A DNA stretch of 64,000 bases from Terriglobia bacterium. GTDB lineage: Bacteria > Acidobacteriota > Terriglobia > Acidiferrales > UBA7541. The position numbers and the translations under genes are program-made. The notes below the pieces were generated by a model. It ran no database searches. It had not been told where the DNA came from and worked only from the letters and a program-made list of their open reading frames with translations. Below, piece by piece: positions 50,502-61,569 of this stretch (its first letter is position 1; each line of letters opens with the position of its first letter). Where the stretch lies: assembly GCA_023512135.1 (NCBI GenBank), contig JAIMAG010000002.1, forward strand, positions 1 through 64,000. The letters run 5' to 3'.

Positions 50502-51983
50502 ATGGACATCGTACTGCGTTCGGAACCCTTTGCGACTGTCGAAGCCGAAGCCCTGATTACCTATGTGTTCGAGCAGGACCAGCCTATTCGCGGGGTTCTG
50601 GCCGAACTGGACAGCCTGCTCGGCGGACGCCTGCAGCGCATGGTCGAAGTCGGGGAGTTGCGCGGCAAGCTCTACGAAATGACCCTGCTGCATGAACCGC
50701 CCGGGCTGGCCGCCCGACGGCTGCTGGTAGTCGGGGCCGGGAAAACTGAAAAGTTTACGGGCGCAGAGCTGCGACGGCTGGCAGCCGCCGCCGTGCGCTA
50801 TCTGAAGGGCCGCGCGCTGTCCCGACTCGCTTTTCTGGCGCGGGAAGAACAGCGCGATGCGGCGGCGGCTCAGGCAGTCACGGAGGGTCTGCTGCTCGGC
50901 GATTTCGAAATGGACAAGTACAAAACCGAGAAGAAAGACGGCAGCAAAGCCGTCGAATCGGTAGCGCTGGTCGGCTGGCCCGAAGCCGTGCACGCCGCGG
51001 TGGTGCGCGGCCGCGTCATCGCGGAATCGCAGAATTTCGCGCGGGAGCTGATCAACGAGCCGTCGAATCGGTTGACGCCGCGCATCCTCGCCGAGCGCGC
51101 CGCCGCACTGGCTGCCGAAGAAGGCCTAGAATGCGACATCCTGGATGAGAAGAAAATTGCCTCGCTGCGCATGGGAGGGCTGCTCGCCGTTTCGCAGGGT
51201 AGCGCGGAGCCACCTCGCCTGATCGTGCTGCGGTACCGACCGGCCAACCCGCGTCCGGGCGCACCGGTACTCGGACTGGTCGGCAAAGCAGTGACGTTCG
51301 ACACCGGCGGCATTTCCATCAAGCCCAGCGAGGGCATGGAGAAGATGAAATACGACATGGCCGGCGGGGCCACCGTCATTGCCGTGATGCGCGCCGTGGC
51401 GCGGCTGAAACCGCCCATCGAAGTGCTCTGCGTCGTGCCGGCCACGGAAAACATGCCCGGCGGTCGCGCTCAGAAGCCCGGAGACGTCTACATCGCCATG
51501 TCCGGAAAATCGGTCGAGGTGATCAATACCGACGCCGAGGGCCGGCTGATTCTGGCCGACGGGCTGACCTATGCACGCCAGCTCGGCGCAACGCACCTGG
51601 TGGATGCCGCCACGCTGACGGGCGCCATCGTCGTGGCCCTGGCCAATGTCAACGTGGGAGTGTTTGGCACCGACGACGCCTTCACGCAACAGTTGCTGGA
51701 CTGTGCCAAAGTGGCTGGCGAGAAAATGTGGCGCATGCCGCTGGGTGACGAATACGCGGAAATGATTCGCTCGACCATCGCCGATATCCAGAACGTCGGC
51801 AGCGGCAAGGGCGGCGGAGCCATCACGGCAGCCATGTTCCTGCGCGAATTCGTCGAATCGGAGCCGTGGATTCACCTCGACATCGCCGGCACGGCCTGGC
51901 TCGACGAAGCCAAGCCCTGGTCGGCCAAAGGCGCCACCGGAGTCGGCTTGCGCACGCTGGTCGAGCTGACCCACCGGCTCTAG
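50502..51983 (+). CDS. pepA: Leucyl aminopeptidase PepA (M17 family)
   Basis: The product is 493 residues, the family's usual length. The catalytic C-terminal domain shows the two-metal site: GKAVTFDTGGISIKPSEGMEKMKYDMAGGA (Lys and Asp ligands), and the M17 signature NTDAEGRL for Asp/Glu ligands. The N-terminal domain (about 1-165) has the macro-like fold. It is a hexameric cytosolic exopeptidase removing N-terminal Leu and other residues. It may also bind DNA, as the E. coli protein does. Probably co-transcribed with smpB. Confidence 0.96.
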   Translation: MDIVLRSEPFATVEAEALITYVFEQDQPIRGVLAELDSLLGGRLQRMVEVGELRGKLYEMTLLHEPPGLAARRLLVVGAGKTEKFTGAELRRLAAAAVRYLKGRALSRLAFLAREEQRDAAAAQAVTEGLLLGDFEMDKYKTEKKDGSKAVESVALVGWPEAVHAAVVRGRVIAESQNFARELINEPSNRLTPRILAERAAALAAEEGLECDILDEKKIASLRMGGLLAVSQGSAEPPRLIVLRYRPANPRPGAPVLGLVGKAVTFDTGGISIKPSEGMEKMKYDMAGGATVIAVMRAVARLKPPIEVLCVVPATENMPGGRAQKPGDVYIAMSGKSVEVINTDAEGRLILADGLTYARQLGATHLVDAATLTGAIVVALANVNVGVFGTDDAFTQQLLDCAKVAGEKMWRMPLGDEYAEMIRSTIADIQNVGSGKGGGAITAAMFLREFVESEPWIHLDIAGTAWLDEAKPWSAKGATGVGLRTLVELTHRL

Positions 51984-52013
51984 GCACCTGTTCGCAGTGC
52001 AGGAGAGATTCCG

Positions 52014-53174
52014 ATGCGAATCATCATTGTGGGCTACGGACGGCTCGGCACGCAGGTCGTACGCAAGCTGGACACCCACCAGCACGAAGTGATCGTCATC
52101 GATAAGCAGCGCGATCTGTTCGAGCGGTCCGACCACGACCCGAATGTCCGCCTGGTGGCCGGCAATGCCATCGATCCCGACCTGCTGCGGGAAGCCGGCG
52201 CCGAAGGGGCCGACGCACTATTTGCTCTGACACGCGATGAAAACACCAACCTGATGGTGGCGCAGGTGGCCAAGCTCGTCTTCCGGATTCCGAAGATCAT
52301 GGCCGTGGTCTACGATCCTGCCCGCGAGCCCAGCTACCGCGCCGCCGGCATCGAAACGATGGCGCTGACCGTAGCGGGTGCGGAATTCCTGGTCGGGCAA
52401 CTTTCCAAAGCGCCGCCACGCGATTTTTCCGAAGTCTGGGAGCGCACCCACGGGCATGCGGCGGAAGCACCTCTGCCGGCCCCGCCCGTGCGTGCGGAAT
52501 CCCCGGGCCAGATGTACGTGATCGTCATGGGCGGTGGCCGCGTCGGCTACTACCTGACGCGTGCACTGCTGGAAAACAACATCGAAGTGACCATCATCGA
52601 GCGGAACCGGGAAATCTTCGAGCTGGTCTCCACGCAGGTGGATTGTCCTGTGATTTACGGCGACGGCAGCTCGACCGCGGTGTTGGAAAAAGCCGGCGCG
52701 GCCCGGGCCAGTGTGTTTGTCGCCGTGACGAATCACGATCACGACAATCTGATCGGCTGTCAGCTCGCCAAGCAGCAGTTCGGTGTGCCGAAGACGATTG
52801 CCCGCGTGAAGAATCCGAAAAACGAGCCTATCATGCAGCAGCTCGGCGTGGATGTAACGGTCAGCTCCACGGCGATCATCACGAGCACGATTCAGTCCGA
52901 AGTTCCCGCCATCCGCATCCGCCAGCTTCTGGACCTTCGCGCCGGCCAGCTCGAGTTGATGGAGTACCGCCTGGATGCGGCTTCGCCGGTGGTCGGCCAG
53001 GCGCTGCGCGATGTCGTGTTTCCCGCAGCCTGCAACATCGTCACGATTTTCCGCGACAGTGACGCGCTCGTTCCGCGTGGCGAGACCCGCTTCGAGGCCG
53101 GCGACAAGGTGCTCGTGCTCGTCAAGCTGCAGGACGAAGCCCTCATCCGTCGCCTGCTGCTGGGGGAGAGCTGA
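52014..53174 (+). CDS. trkA: TrkA-type potassium-uptake regulator (two RCK domains)
   Basis: The product is 386 residues; AGGAGAG precedes the ATG. The first RCK N-domain opens with a Rossmann motif (MRIIIVGYGRLGTQVVRKL) and the acidic IVID for NAD(H). A second begins MYVIVMGGGRVGYYLTRALL, near residue 168. A TrkA-C domain (EYRLDAASPVVGQALRDV... GDKVLVLVKLQDEALIRRLL) ends the protein. It gates a TrkH/TrkG-type channel in response to nucleotides. E. coli TrkA has 458 residues; the first half here lacks a full TrkA-C. The channel gene is not in the window. Confidence 0.93.
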   Translation: MRIIIVGYGRLGTQVVRKLDTHQHEVIVIDKQRDLFERSDHDPNVRLVAGNAIDPDLLREAGAEGADALFALTRDENTNLMVAQVAKLVFRIPKIMAVVYDPAREPSYRAAGIETMALTVAGAEFLVGQLSKAPPRDFSEVWERTHGHAAEAPLPAPPVRAESPGQMYVIVMGGGRVGYYLTRALLENNIEVTIIERNREIFELVSTQVDCPVIYGDGSSTAVLEKAGAARASVFVAVTNHDHDNLIGCQLAKQQFGVPKTIARVKNPKNEPIMQQLGVDVTVSSTAIITSTIQSEVPAIRIRQLLDLRAGQLELMEYRLDAASPVVGQALRDVVFPAACNIVTIFRDSDALVPRGETRFEAGDKVLVLVKLQDEALIRRLLLGES

Positions 53175-53253
53175 ACCGGTCCGGCAGGAAGTTTCTCCGC
53201 GCCTTTGCCGCGCGGGCGGAACGCTGTCCGGCAGGTGGTGCCGATCAGGCAGA

Positions 53254-54195
53254 CTAAAGCCCCAACACCTGGACCAGTTCGCGCACCGAAGCAGCGGATT
53301 TTTCCAGCGCCGCTTTTTCTTCCGGGGTCAACCGGATTTCCAGGATCTGTTCGACTCCGCGTGCGCCGAGCTTCACCGGCACACCCACGAACAGTCCCTT
53401 GATCCCGTATTCCCCGTCCAGATAGACCGAGCAGGGAAGGATTTTCTTCTTGTCTTTCAGAATTGCCTCGACCATCTCCACCACGGCTGCCGAAGGCGCG
53501 TAGTAGGCCGAGCCGGTCTTCAGCAGGTTGACGATTTCCGCGCCGCCTTTGCGGGTGCGCTCGACAATCGCGGCGATCTTTTCCGGAGGGAGCAGATCGG
53601 GCAGCGGGATGCCGGCCACGGTGGAGTAGCGCGGCAGCGGCACCATATCGTCGCCGTGGCCGCCGAGCACGAACGAATGCACATTTTCGACCGAGACGCC
53701 AAGCTCCATCGCCACAAATGTACTCATCCGCGCCGAATCGAGCACGCCGGCCATCCCCAGCACGCGGTTCCGGGAGAACCCGCTCAGCTTCAGCGCCGCC
53801 TGCGCCATCGCGTCCAGCGGATTCGTCACCATGATCAGAATGGCGTTCGGGGAATATTTCACCACCGCTTCGACCACTGCGCGGATGACGTCGTAGTTGG
53901 TCCGGAGCAGGTCATCGCGGCTCATGCCGGGTTTGCGCGGGAAGCCGGCTGTGATCACGATGATGTCGCTGTTGGCGGTGGCGCGGTAGTCGTCTGCGCT
54001 CGCTGTGGTGATGCCCACTGCCCGGACGTCCGAGCCACTGATCGGTGTCGATTCCAGCATGTCGAGGGCTTTGCCGGCCGGTACCCCCTCGAGGATATCG
54101 GTCAGCACCACGTCGGCCAGTTCCGCATCCACAATGCGCTGTGCGGTGGTGGAGCCGACGAATCCACCCCCCACGACGGTCACTTTTTTCCGCAT
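53254..54195 (-). CDS. mdh: Malate dehydrogenase (LDH-like)
   Basis: The product is 313 residues. It oxidises malate to oxaloacetate with NAD in the TCA cycle. The Rossmann motif is [14 protein letters not shown], with D in VVLTDILEG marking NAD preference. The substrate-binding Arg residues lie in [14 protein letters not shown], and the catalytic His in [21 protein letters not shown] and [10 protein letters not shown] are typical of the LDH-like MDH subfamily of many anaerobes and Acidobacteriota. The gene converges with trkA and follows icd. Confidence 0.96.
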   Translation of the reverse strand: MRKKVTVVGGGFVGSTTAQRIVDAELADVVLTDILEGVPAGKALDMLESTPISGSDVRAVGITTASADDYRATANSDIIVITAGFPRKPGMSRDDLLRTNYDVIRAVVEAVVKYSPNAILIMVTNPLDAMAQAALKLSGFSRNRVLGMAGVLDSARMSTFVAMELGVSVENVHSFVLGGHGDDMVPLPRYSTVAGIPLPDLLPPEKIAAIVERTRKGGAEIVNLLKTGSAYYAPSAAVVEMVEAILKDKKKILPCSVYLDGEYGIKGLFVGVPVKLGARGVEQILEIRLTPEEKAALEKSAASVRELVQVLGL

Positions 54196-54249
54196 GCGTT
54201 CACTCCTCGGGTGCGGCGCTGCGACACGGGTCTTCCCGCATCGCCTGCC

Positions 54250-55668
54250 TTACGCGGCAACGGCTTCGGTCATATTCTCGATGATGGCGCTGGCAAATTC
54301 GCTGGTGCGCAGCTTGGTGGCGCCTTCCATCAGCCGTTCCAGATCGTACGTTACCCGTTTCTGCTGAATCGTGCGCGCGATGCCTTCTTCGATGAGCGCG
54401 GCGGCTTCCTTCCAGCCCAGATGCTCGAACATCATCGCACCGCTCAGCATGACCGAGCTCGGGTTGACCATGTCCTTATCGGCATATTTCGGTGCTGTGC
54501 CATGCGTGGCTTCAAACACGCCATAGCCATCGCCGATGTTGGCCCCGGGGGCCATTCCCAACCCGCCGACCTGCGCGGCGCAGGCATCGGAGAGGTAGTC
54601 GCCGTTCAGGTTGGGCGTGGCCAGGATGGAATACTCGTCGGCGCGGGTGAGCACCTGCTGGAAGATCGAATCAGCAATGCGGTCGTTGATCAGCACCTTG
54701 GTTTTCCATTGTCCGCGGCCGTGGGTTGTGTAGAGCGATTCCAGCACGGTTTTGACCTCGTTGCAGACCTCGTCGCGAAACGCTTTCGGAGCATGCTCCA
54801 GACCGGGCTCGATCATCGCCGCGTTGGCTTCGATGGAAAGATCCGGGTTGCGGTCTTTGTTGTCCAGAATCCAGCTTTCCCGTTCGGTGACGATCTGATC
54901 CCGGAATTCCTCGCGCGCCAGTTCGTAGCCCCAGTCGCGGAAGGCCCCTTCGGTGAATTTCTGGATGTTGCCTTTGTGCACCAGCGTGACCACGCGCCGG
55001 TTCTGCTCGAGTGCGTAGCGGATCGCCCGCCGCACCAGCCGCTTCGTGCCGGTGGGAGAGATCGGTTTGATGCCCACGCCGGAGTCCCAGCGGATCTGTT
55101 TTCCCGTGCCCTGCAGCATCTCGTGATTCAGAAATTCCAGCAGCTTCCGGGCTTCCGCCGTGCCGGATTTCCACTCGATGCCGGCATAGACGTCCTCGGT
55201 GTTCTCCCGGAAGATGACCACGTTCATTTTTTCTGGATGGCGCACCGGAGAGGGCACTCCCGGAAAATAGCGAACTGGGCGGACGCAAGCATACAGATCG
55301 AGTACCTGACGGAGGGTCACGTTCAGCGAGCGGATGCCGCCGCCGATCGGCGTGGTCAGCGGCCCTTTGATGGCGATGCGGAAGTCGCGAATCGCTTCTA
55401 CGGTGTCCTGGGGCAGCCATTCCTGAAAGGTGTTGTAGGCCTTTTCGCCGGCAAATACCTCGTACCAGACCACTCGCCGGCGGCCGCCATAGGCGCGTTC
55501 GACGGCGGCGTCGAAGACGCGCCGCGATGCTTTCCAGATATCCCGCCCGGTGCCATCACCTTCGATGAACGGGATGATGGGACGGTCGGGAACCTGCAGT
55601 GCGCCGTCGCGGTACACAATCGGTTCGCCATCGGTCGGCACAGGAATACCGTTATAGGAGGATTTCAT
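54250..55668 (-). CDS. icd: NADP-dependent isocitrate dehydrogenase
   Basis: The product is 472 residues from [11 protein letters not shown], with GAGGAG about 9 bases before the ATG. It converts isocitrate to 2-oxoglutarate and CO2. Key segments: [11 protein letters not shown], the phosphorylatable serine in [12 protein letters not shown], substrate arginines in [24 protein letters not shown], and the metal site around [14 protein letters not shown] keeps the Lys-Tyr pair, and [10 protein letters not shown] keeps the Tyr and Arg, that select NADP over NAD in E. coli Icd. It is 54 bases upstream of mdh, an operon of adjacent carbon-cycle enzymes. Confidence 0.96.
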   Translation of the reverse strand: MKSSYNGIPVPTDGEPIVYRDGALQVPDRPIIPFIEGDGTGRDIWKASRRVFDAAVERAYGGRRRVVWYEVFAGEKAYNTFQEWLPQDTVEAIRDFRIAIKGPLTTPIGGGIRSLNVTLRQVLDLYACVRPVRYFPGVPSPVRHPEKMNVVIFRENTEDVYAGIEWKSGTAEARKLLEFLNHEMLQGTGKQIRWDSGVGIKPISPTGTKRLVRRAIRYALEQNRRVVTLVHKGNIQKFTEGAFRDWGYELAREEFRDQIVTERESWILDNKDRNPDLSIEANAAMIEPGLEHAPKAFRDEVCNEVKTVLESLYTTHGRGQWKTKVLINDRIADSIFQQVLTRADEYSILATPNLNGDYLSDACAAQVGGLGMAPGANIGDGYGVFEATHGTAPKYADKDMVNPSSVMLSGAMMFEHLGWKEAAALIEEGIARTIQQKRVTYDLERLMEGATKLRTSEFASAIIENMTEAVAA

Positions 55669-55853
55669 AGTGCTCTGCTCCTCAGCCGGGAGTTGCCGCG
55701 GCCGCCGCAGGCGGACGGGCCCCGGCTGCTTGAATTTCGGACGCAGCGAACTTGCTTCGGGGCGGCAGGAGCCCTTTAAACTACTACAATACCACAACTG
55801 GCAGCGGCGGGTAGTATGAAGTATGTCGTGATACTGTTCTGCCGGCGCGCTTG

Positions 55854-58826
55854 TCAGCTCGCTGCGGCGAGAACGATTCGCGCATAGAGCGCGCGAACCT
55901 GCTGTCGCGCCCTCTCCACATTGTTCTCTAGCATCTCCGCGGCCGAGGGCGCTTCGACCGACTCGACCGGTGCCAGCGGCAAGCCCCAGGAATCCAGCAA
56001 GCGCATGACCCGTGCGGCCTGAGCGGGCTCCGGCAGCCGGGACGCTGCATGACCGGTCAATAGACGGACGGCGTGGTCTATGCTCCGGTACAGAAGCGCC
56101 GCACTGCGCAGGGTCTGCGCCGGTTCGGCTGAGAGCAGCCCGGCCGCCTCGAGCGTGGCCAGTTGCCGCAGTACGTTTCCTCCCACGGGCTCTGCTCGCT
56201 CGGTGAGGAACAGAAAGGCCAGCAAATAGTCGATGTCGTAGAATCCGCCGCTGAGTTTCTTGAACTCGCCCTTTGCGTGCAGGCCGGTGCCCTCCCGCTC
56301 CAGGCGCTCCCGGGTGTGGTGGAGTTCTGCGGCCAGTCGGGCGCGGTTTCTGAACCGCTCGCGCACCCGCTCCAGAATCTGTTGGACAACCGTGGCACCC
56401 AGCTCGGGGTTGCCCGCCACAGGACGCGCTTTGAGGTACGTGGCTGCTTCCCAGCCCTGCGCCTGGTGGGCGAAGTACTCGCGCACGTACGCCAGCGACT
56501 GCACCAGGTCGCCTTCGGTGCCCCGCGGACGCAATCGCGTGTCCACGGGGAAGAGCAACCCTTCGCGGGTGTGGCTGCTGACCACATGGACAAATCGTTC
56601 CGCCAGTCGTCGCCACGGTTCCCGCTGCTGGGCGGTCAGCGTTTCCTCGGCGACGAACACCAGATCGGCATCGCTGGCGACATCGAATTCGCCGCTGCCC
56701 AGCCGGCCCAGCGCGAGCACGACAAAGGGCGCCTGCTCGAGCTTCCCACCTTCCAATTCCCGACCCATCTCAGCAGCAGCCAGCGCTAGCGAAGCATGCA
56801 AGGCCTGCTCGGCCAATCCGGTCAACACAGCAAAGGTCTCAAATGGCCCTGTGCGACCGCTCACGGCCCGGGCCACGACGCGGAGCCAGCGCCGGCGGTA
56901 CTCCACGCGCAGACGGTGCATGCCTTCTTCGAGTGGAGCCGTGGCAGGGACGTCGAAGGGCGAGTCTGCCGGCGCAGCTTCGGAGTCAGCCAGCAGGGCA
57001 ATCTCCCCGGCATGGCGCGAAAACATTTCGGCCAGCAGGTCGCTTCGCGCGAACAGCTCTGCCGCGCGGGCCAGCCAGTCAGGGTGCACCGCGAGCTGTT
57101 GCATCAGCTCCGGATTCAGCACGGCGGCACTCAGGAAGCGATCGAGCCCGCGGCGCAGATGAGGGTCCGCGCCCGATTCGCCCAGCCGCTGGACAGATTC
57201 GGCCACGACCGGATATTCCCGGCGCAGCCGTCGGAGAAGCGCGCTGCCCGGGGTAGTTGCGCGCACCGCTTCCGGCTCGGATTCGGCCATCAACGAATCG
57301 GCCGGTTTGGCCAGCAGCCGCTGGTAGATTTCGCGGACTTCGGTGAAGTGCTGCTGGAGCCGATGCAGCAACTGTTGGGCTGCGCTGCGCCCTTCGGCCG
57401 GCTCGAGTCCGCACCGCCGCGCCAGCTTTTCCAGTTCGACAGCGTCTTCGGGCAGGGTGTGCTGTTGCAGGCCGTCGAGCAGTTGCAGCCGGTGCTCGAC
57501 CTTGCGCAAGAATTCGTAGGCGGTGTTGAGTCGGAAAAAGTCGCGACCGGACAGGTATCCTTTGTCGTGCAGCCGACCGAGCGCGCGCAGGGTCGAAGCG
57601 GCCGCCGGGCCGACCAGCCACGGGTCGCGCCCTCCGTAGAGCCGCTGCAAACACTGGGTCAGGAACTCGATGTCGCGGATGCCCCCGGGCGAGAGTTTGA
57701 CGTTCCACGGCAGAGCCGTCCGGCCGGATTTGCGCCGCAGCGCGCGTGTCATTTCTTCGCGCGCGTTCAGCACGGCTTCCACGGCCGCCAGGTGAAACTC
57801 GTGCCGGAAGATGAGCGGTTGCACCTCGCGCAGAAACGTCCGCGCTGGGGCGGGGTCGCCGGCCGAGCAGCGCGCTTTGATCAGCATCTGCAGTTCCCAC
57901 TCCCGTGCGCGGTTGCGGTAGTAGTGAAGGGCGGCGGGCAGGCTGATCGCCAGGTCGCCTTCTCCGCCCTGGGGCCGCAGCCGCAAATCCACGCGGAAGA
58001 CCGCGCCTTCCGCCGTCATCTCGGTCACCAGGCGCAGGATCGCTTGGGCCAGCCGCACAAAAAACTCGCTGTTGCTCACCACACCCGCCGGGCCGCCCGA
58101 GGTTTCGCCGTCGTGGCTGTAGAGGAACATCAGATCCACATCGGAGGCATAATTCAACTCTTGCCCGCCCAGCTTGCCCAGCGAAAGCACGCTCAAGCTG
58201 GCCGTTTGCCGGTGACCTTCCGTGTCGGTGTACTGCGGAGTGCCATAGGCGTTCTGCAGCTTCTGGGTGCAGATGCGCAAGGCGCGCTCGAGCAGCACAT
58301 CGGCCAGATGAGAAAGTTCCAGCGTCGTCTCCGCCAGCGTGGCCAGGCCGAGCACGTCGCGCAGCATGATGCGGAGATACTCGCGACGCTTGAAACGGGC
58401 CAGCACGACCGGCGTGGGCAGGTCGAAAGCGGTGGCGGAGAAGCGGGCGAATTCTTCGTGCAGGTCGTCCGGGGATTTCAGCCGTTCGAGTGCGCTGCGG
58501 CCCGTCGGAGTGGGCGGACGGTACAGCCAGCCAATCAGTTCCGGCTGCTGAATCAACGTTTCCGACAGGTACCGGCTGTAGCTGAAAATCACCAGGAGAT
58601 AATGCAGCGCCGCCGGCGCACGTTCGAGCTCGCGCAGGATGTGCGGCGACGCCGCGCGCAGATAGCGTTCCAGATAGTTCAGCGCGCCGTCTGGGTCGGG
58701 CACCTGCGCGAGCAGCGACGGCAGCGCGGCCCACAGCCGGGCCGGCAGCCTCTGCTCGATGCGCTCGAGATTGGCCTCAGCGGCAGTCGGCTCGGCAAAC
58801 GCAATGCTGGTGAATGCCGCATCCAT
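55854..58826 (-). CDS. glnE: Glutamine synthetase adenylyltransferase/adenylyl-removing enzyme
   Basis: The product is 990 residues, close to the E. coli length of 946. It controls glutamine synthetase by adding or removing AMP on its tyrosine. Two nucleotidyltransferase cores are present. The N-terminal deadenylylase half has [20 protein letters not shown], and the C-terminal adenylylase half has [20 protein letters not shown], each with the G-S/G and DxD pattern. Helical GlnD_UR_UTase-like regions follow each core ([37 protein letters not shown]). Its target glnA is the next gene upstream, both on the minus strand. Confidence 0.96.
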   Translation of the reverse strand: MDAAFTSIAFAEPTAAEANLERIEQRLPARLWAALPSLLAQVPDPDGALNYLERYLRAASPHILRELERAPAALHYLLVIFSYSRYLSETLIQQPELIGWLYRPPTPTGRSALERLKSPDDLHEEFARFSATAFDLPTPVVLARFKRREYLRIMLRDVLGLATLAETTLELSHLADVLLERALRICTQKLQNAYGTPQYTDTEGHRQTASLSVLSLGKLGGQELNYASDVDLMFLYSHDGETSGGPAGVVSNSEFFVRLAQAILRLVTEMTAEGAVFRVDLRLRPQGGEGDLAISLPAALHYYRNRAREWELQMLIKARCSAGDPAPARTFLREVQPLIFRHEFHLAAVEAVLNAREEMTRALRRKSGRTALPWNVKLSPGGIRDIEFLTQCLQRLYGGRDPWLVGPAAASTLRALGRLHDKGYLSGRDFFRLNTAYEFLRKVEHRLQLLDGLQQHTLPEDAVELEKLARRCGLEPAEGRSAAQQLLHRLQQHFTEVREIYQRLLAKPADSLMAESEPEAVRATTPGSALLRRLRREYPVVAESVQRLGESGADPHLRRGLDRFLSAAVLNPELMQQLAVHPDWLARAAELFARSDLLAEMFSRHAGEIALLADSEAAPADSPFDVPATAPLEEGMHRLRVEYRRRWLRVVARAVSGRTGPFETFAVLTGLAEQALHASLALAAAEMGRELEGGKLEQAPFVVLALGRLGSGEFDVASDADLVFVAEETLTAQQREPWRRLAERFVHVVSSHTREGLLFPVDTRLRPRGTEGDLVQSLAYVREYFAHQAQGWEAATYLKARPVAGNPELGATVVQQILERVRERFRNRARLAAELHHTRERLEREGTGLHAKGEFKKLSGGFYDIDYLLAFLFLTERAEPVGGNVLRQLATLEAAGLLSAEPAQTLRSAALLYRSIDHAVRLLTGHAASRLPEPAQAARVMRLLDSWGLPLAPVESVEAPSAAEMLENNVERARQQVRALYARIVLAAAS

Positions 58827-59186
58827 TCTGGACTGTTTATATCACGTGAATGCGGATTGGGAACGGAGCGAGTCGCTCGGAGCCGTCCAGACAACCCTAC
58901 GGGCAATGGAACCGATTCTTTGGCGCGTCGCGTCGTGCCAACGCAATGCAAGCAGGTTTACGCAGGACCGCGGAAGACGGAATCACTGCCGCAGAGAAGA
59001 AGCCGGTAGCAGGCGATGTCGCTGCGCCGATCAGGGTGCCGGGCGGGCCTGCGCGGTGCCTGCATCCGGCTGCTGGTCGCATGGACAGCTTTTTCGCCTT
59101 CGGGGCAACGCCTGAGGTTGGATTCGACGGGCTCGAGGCGCACCGGCACGCTTGCGCTCAAAACTGCTCTCGCTTCGGACACCTCA
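58827..59186. other. 360-base gap between glnA and glnE
   Basis: No convincing gene, RNA or intrinsic terminator was seen. Short ORFs on both strands lack recognisable content. The part nearest glnE is AT-richer than its surroundings and holds a TATAAA on the minus strand. Confidence 0.6.
58836..58863 (-). promoter_or_regulatory. Candidate promoter of glnE very close to its start codon
   Basis: On the minus strand, TTCCCA (58863-58858), 16 bases, then TATAAA (58841-58836), ending 9 bases before the ATG at 58826. No Shine-Dalgarno is visible, so a leader of only a few bases is predicted. The -35 is 4 of 6. Confidence 0.4.
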
Positions 59187-60596
59187 TCAGATGTCGTAGT
59201 ACAACTGGAATTCGTAGGGGTGCGGGCGCTGGCGGACAGCCTGCACTTCGTTTTTCATCTTGTAGTCGATCCAGAGCTGGATGACCTCTTCGGTGAACAC
59301 ATCCCCCTTGAGCAGAAACTCGTGGTCGGCTTCGAGTGCACGCAACGCCTCTTCGAGCGAAGCGGGCAGCGAAGGCACGCCCTTCAGCTCTTCCGGCGAC
59401 AGATCGTAGATGTCCTTGTCGAGCGGCGGCCCCGGGTCAATTTTGTTGGCGATTCCGTCCAGACCGGCCATCAGCATCGCCGCAAAGGCCAGGTACGGGT
59501 TGCAGGAGGGATCCGGCGGGCGGAATTCGATTCGTTTGGCCTTTGGGCTGGCCGAGTACATGGGAATCCGGATGGCGGCCGAGCGGTTCCTCCGCGAATA
59601 GGCCAGATTGACCGGCGCTTCGAAGCCCGGAACCAGCCGCTTGTAGGAGTTCGTTGTCGGCGCGGCGAACGCCACCACTGCCGGCGCATGCTTCAGCAGC
59701 CCTCCGATGTACCACATCGCCGTCTGCGACAGGCCGGCGTAGCCATCGCCGGCAAACAGCGGCTTGCCCTGGCTCCACAGCGACTGGTGGGTGTGCATGC
59801 CCGAGCCGTTGTCCCCGAAGATTGGTTTGGGCATGAAAGTGACCGTCTTGCCGTATTGATAGGCCACGTTGCGCACGATGTACTTGAACAGCATCATGTT
59901 GTCGGCCGAACGCAGCAACTGGTCAAACTGGATGTCGATTTCCGTCTGTCCGCCGGTCGCGACCTCGTGGTGGTGGCATTCCACTTTCAGCCCGCACTCT
60001 TCCATGCGCAAAGCCATCTCGGTGCGCAGGTCGAGATAGTGGTCGGTGGGCGGCACCGGGAAGTAGCCTTCTTTGTACCGTGGCCGGTAACCCAGGTTGT
60101 GCGTCTCCCGCCCGGAATTCCAGCGGCCCTCCTCGGCATCAATGAAGTAGAATCCGTGCTGCTCGCGCTGGTCGAAGCGAACGTTATCGAAGATGAAAAA
60201 TTCCGCTTCCGCGCCGAAAAAGGCCTGGTCGGCCAGCTTGCTGTATCCGAGATAAGCTTCCGCTTTGCGCGCGATATGGCGCGGGTCGCGCGGGTAGGCC
60301 TGCTTGGTGATGGGATCGATGATGTCGCCGATCATGCACAGCGTCGGCACGTCGCGAAACGGATCCATGAACGCCGTGTTCGGGTCGGGCACCAGCAGCA
60401 TATCCGACTCATGAATCGCGGCCCAGCCGCGGATCGAGCTGCCGTCGATCCCAAAGCCGTCCTCGAAAGAAGACTCCTTGAGCTGATGAATCGGGAAACT
60501 GACGTGGTGCCACAGGCCGGGCAGGTCGGTGAACCGAATATCTACGATTTTGGCGTTGTTCTGTTTGGCGAACTCCAGTACACCTTTTGCGTCCAT
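59187..60596 (-). CDS. glnA: Glutamine synthetase type I (adenylylatable)
   Basis: The product is 469 residues, exactly the E. coli GlnA length, with a strong GGAGGAGG before the ATG. It joins ammonia and glutamate using ATP. The beta-grasp N-terminus contains [17 protein letters not shown]; the catalytic domain has [12 protein letters not shown], the ammonia/metal site in [16 protein letters not shown], the HTHQSLW ATP site and [21 protein letters not shown] matches the E. coli adenylylation site (Tyr397), so it is the GlnE target. The GS-I beta subtype fits. Confidence 0.97.
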   Translation of the reverse strand: MDAKGVLEFAKQNNAKIVDIRFTDLPGLWHHVSFPIHQLKESSFEDGFGIDGSSIRGWAAIHESDMLLVPDPNTAFMDPFRDVPTLCMIGDIIDPITKQAYPRDPRHIARKAEAYLGYSKLADQAFFGAEAEFFIFDNVRFDQREQHGFYFIDAEEGRWNSGRETHNLGYRPRYKEGYFPVPPTDHYLDLRTEMALRMEECGLKVECHHHEVATGGQTEIDIQFDQLLRSADNMMLFKYIVRNVAYQYGKTVTFMPKPIFGDNGSGMHTHQSLWSQGKPLFAGDGYAGLSQTAMWYIGGLLKHAPAVVAFAAPTTNSYKRLVPGFEAPVNLAYSRRNRSAAIRIPMYSASPKAKRIEFRPPDPSCNPYLAFAAMLMAGLDGIANKIDPGPPLDKDIYDLSPEELKGVPSLPASLEEALRALEADHEFLLKGDVFTEEVIQLWIDYKMKNEVQAVRQRPHPYEFQLYYDI

Positions 60597-60640
60597 TCCT
60601 CCTCCGGTCTGACGATTCGGTGGGAATCTGGTAACGCCGG

Positions 60641-60669
60641 ACAATAGTGCGCCGGTCAAAACCTGTCAA
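60641..60669 (-). promoter_or_regulatory. Sigma-70-type promoter of glnA
   Basis: On the minus strand, TTGACA (60669-60664), exactly 17 bases, TATTGT (60646-60641). The start would fall near 60634, leaving a leader of about 38 bases with the Shine-Dalgarno. I found no sigma-54 type site here. Confidence 0.8.
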
Positions 60670-60791
60670 GCGCCACATCGAGAGCCAATCCGCTCTTGTA
60701 GACGCCCGCAATCGGCTCTATCTGTTTTGCTGATTCTCTGCTATGCTGGTAATTTCCCGCCTGAGGACTTCCGGAATCGGAACGCCGGCCC

Positions 60792-61567
60792 ATGTCAAAG
60801 ACTGTCTCGTTAGTCTGGTTTCGCGCCGACCTGCGCCTTTCGGACAATCCAGTACTGGCCGCCGCAGCCCGTGCCGGCGCCGTCGTGTCGGTGTTTGTCT
60901 GGTCGCCGGAGGAGGAAGGGAAGTGGGCGCCGGGAGCGACTTCCCGCTGGTGGCAGCGGCAGTCGCTGCGCGCCCTGGATGCGGCGCTGCGGCATCTCGG
61001 CTCGCGGCTGATTCTCACCAGAGGGCCCACCGTGCCAGCGTTGCTCCGCCTGACCAAACAATGCAGTGCGGGCGCCCTGTTCTTCAACCACCGCTACGAG
61101 CCTGCTGCACGCGCCCTAGAGGTTCGGCTCGCTGCCGCGATGGAAGCCGCGGGCATTCGCGTGTCCGCCTTCCACTCTGCGCTGTTGTTCAAGCCCGACC
61201 AACTGGCCACCGCAGCCGGGCGGCCCTACCTCAGGTTTACGCCGTTCTGGCGCGCGCTGAGCGCGGCGCCGACGCGGCCCCGTATTTCCGCATCTTCAAC
61301 CCGGTGCTCCAGGGGCGTCGGTTTGATCCCGAAGGAAGCTATATCCGGCGCAGGGTGCCGGAACTTGCCCGGCTGCCCGCGCGCTGGATTCACCAGCCGT
61401 GGGCGGCCCCGGCAGAAGAGCTGCGGCGTGCCGGCATCGCGCTGGGCAGGACGTATCCTTATCCCCTCGTGGAGCACGAAGCAGCGCGTGCGCGGGCACT
61501 GGCCGCCTTCGTCGCTTTGCGCGCTGAAACGCAGGGTTCGCGGCACCGCCGCCGCAGAACGAGGTAA
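60792..61567 (+). pseudogene. Deoxyribodipyrimidine photolyase remnant with internal deletion and frameshift
   Basis: Residues 1 to about 157 are a good photolyase antenna domain (VSLVWFRADLRLSDNPVLAAAARAG; FFNHRYEP; RPYLRFTPFWRAL), in the frame starting 60792. At about 61262-61270 the sequence jumps into another frame and directly to the conserved C-terminal end GADAAPYFRIFNPVLQGRRFDPEG, then YIRRRVPEL, IHQPW and YPYPLVEHEAARARALAAF, ending at 61567. About 215-230 residues of the FAD-binding, DNA-repair domain are missing, so the product cannot be a working photolyase. The remainder of both ends is well conserved, which points to a recent deletion or an assembly collapse. Confidence 0.85.
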
Positions 61568-61569
61568 CC

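Noticed and set aside
53175-53253. Bidirectional terminator between trkA and mdh
   Set aside because: No stem longer than about 5 bp with a T-run on either strand was found.
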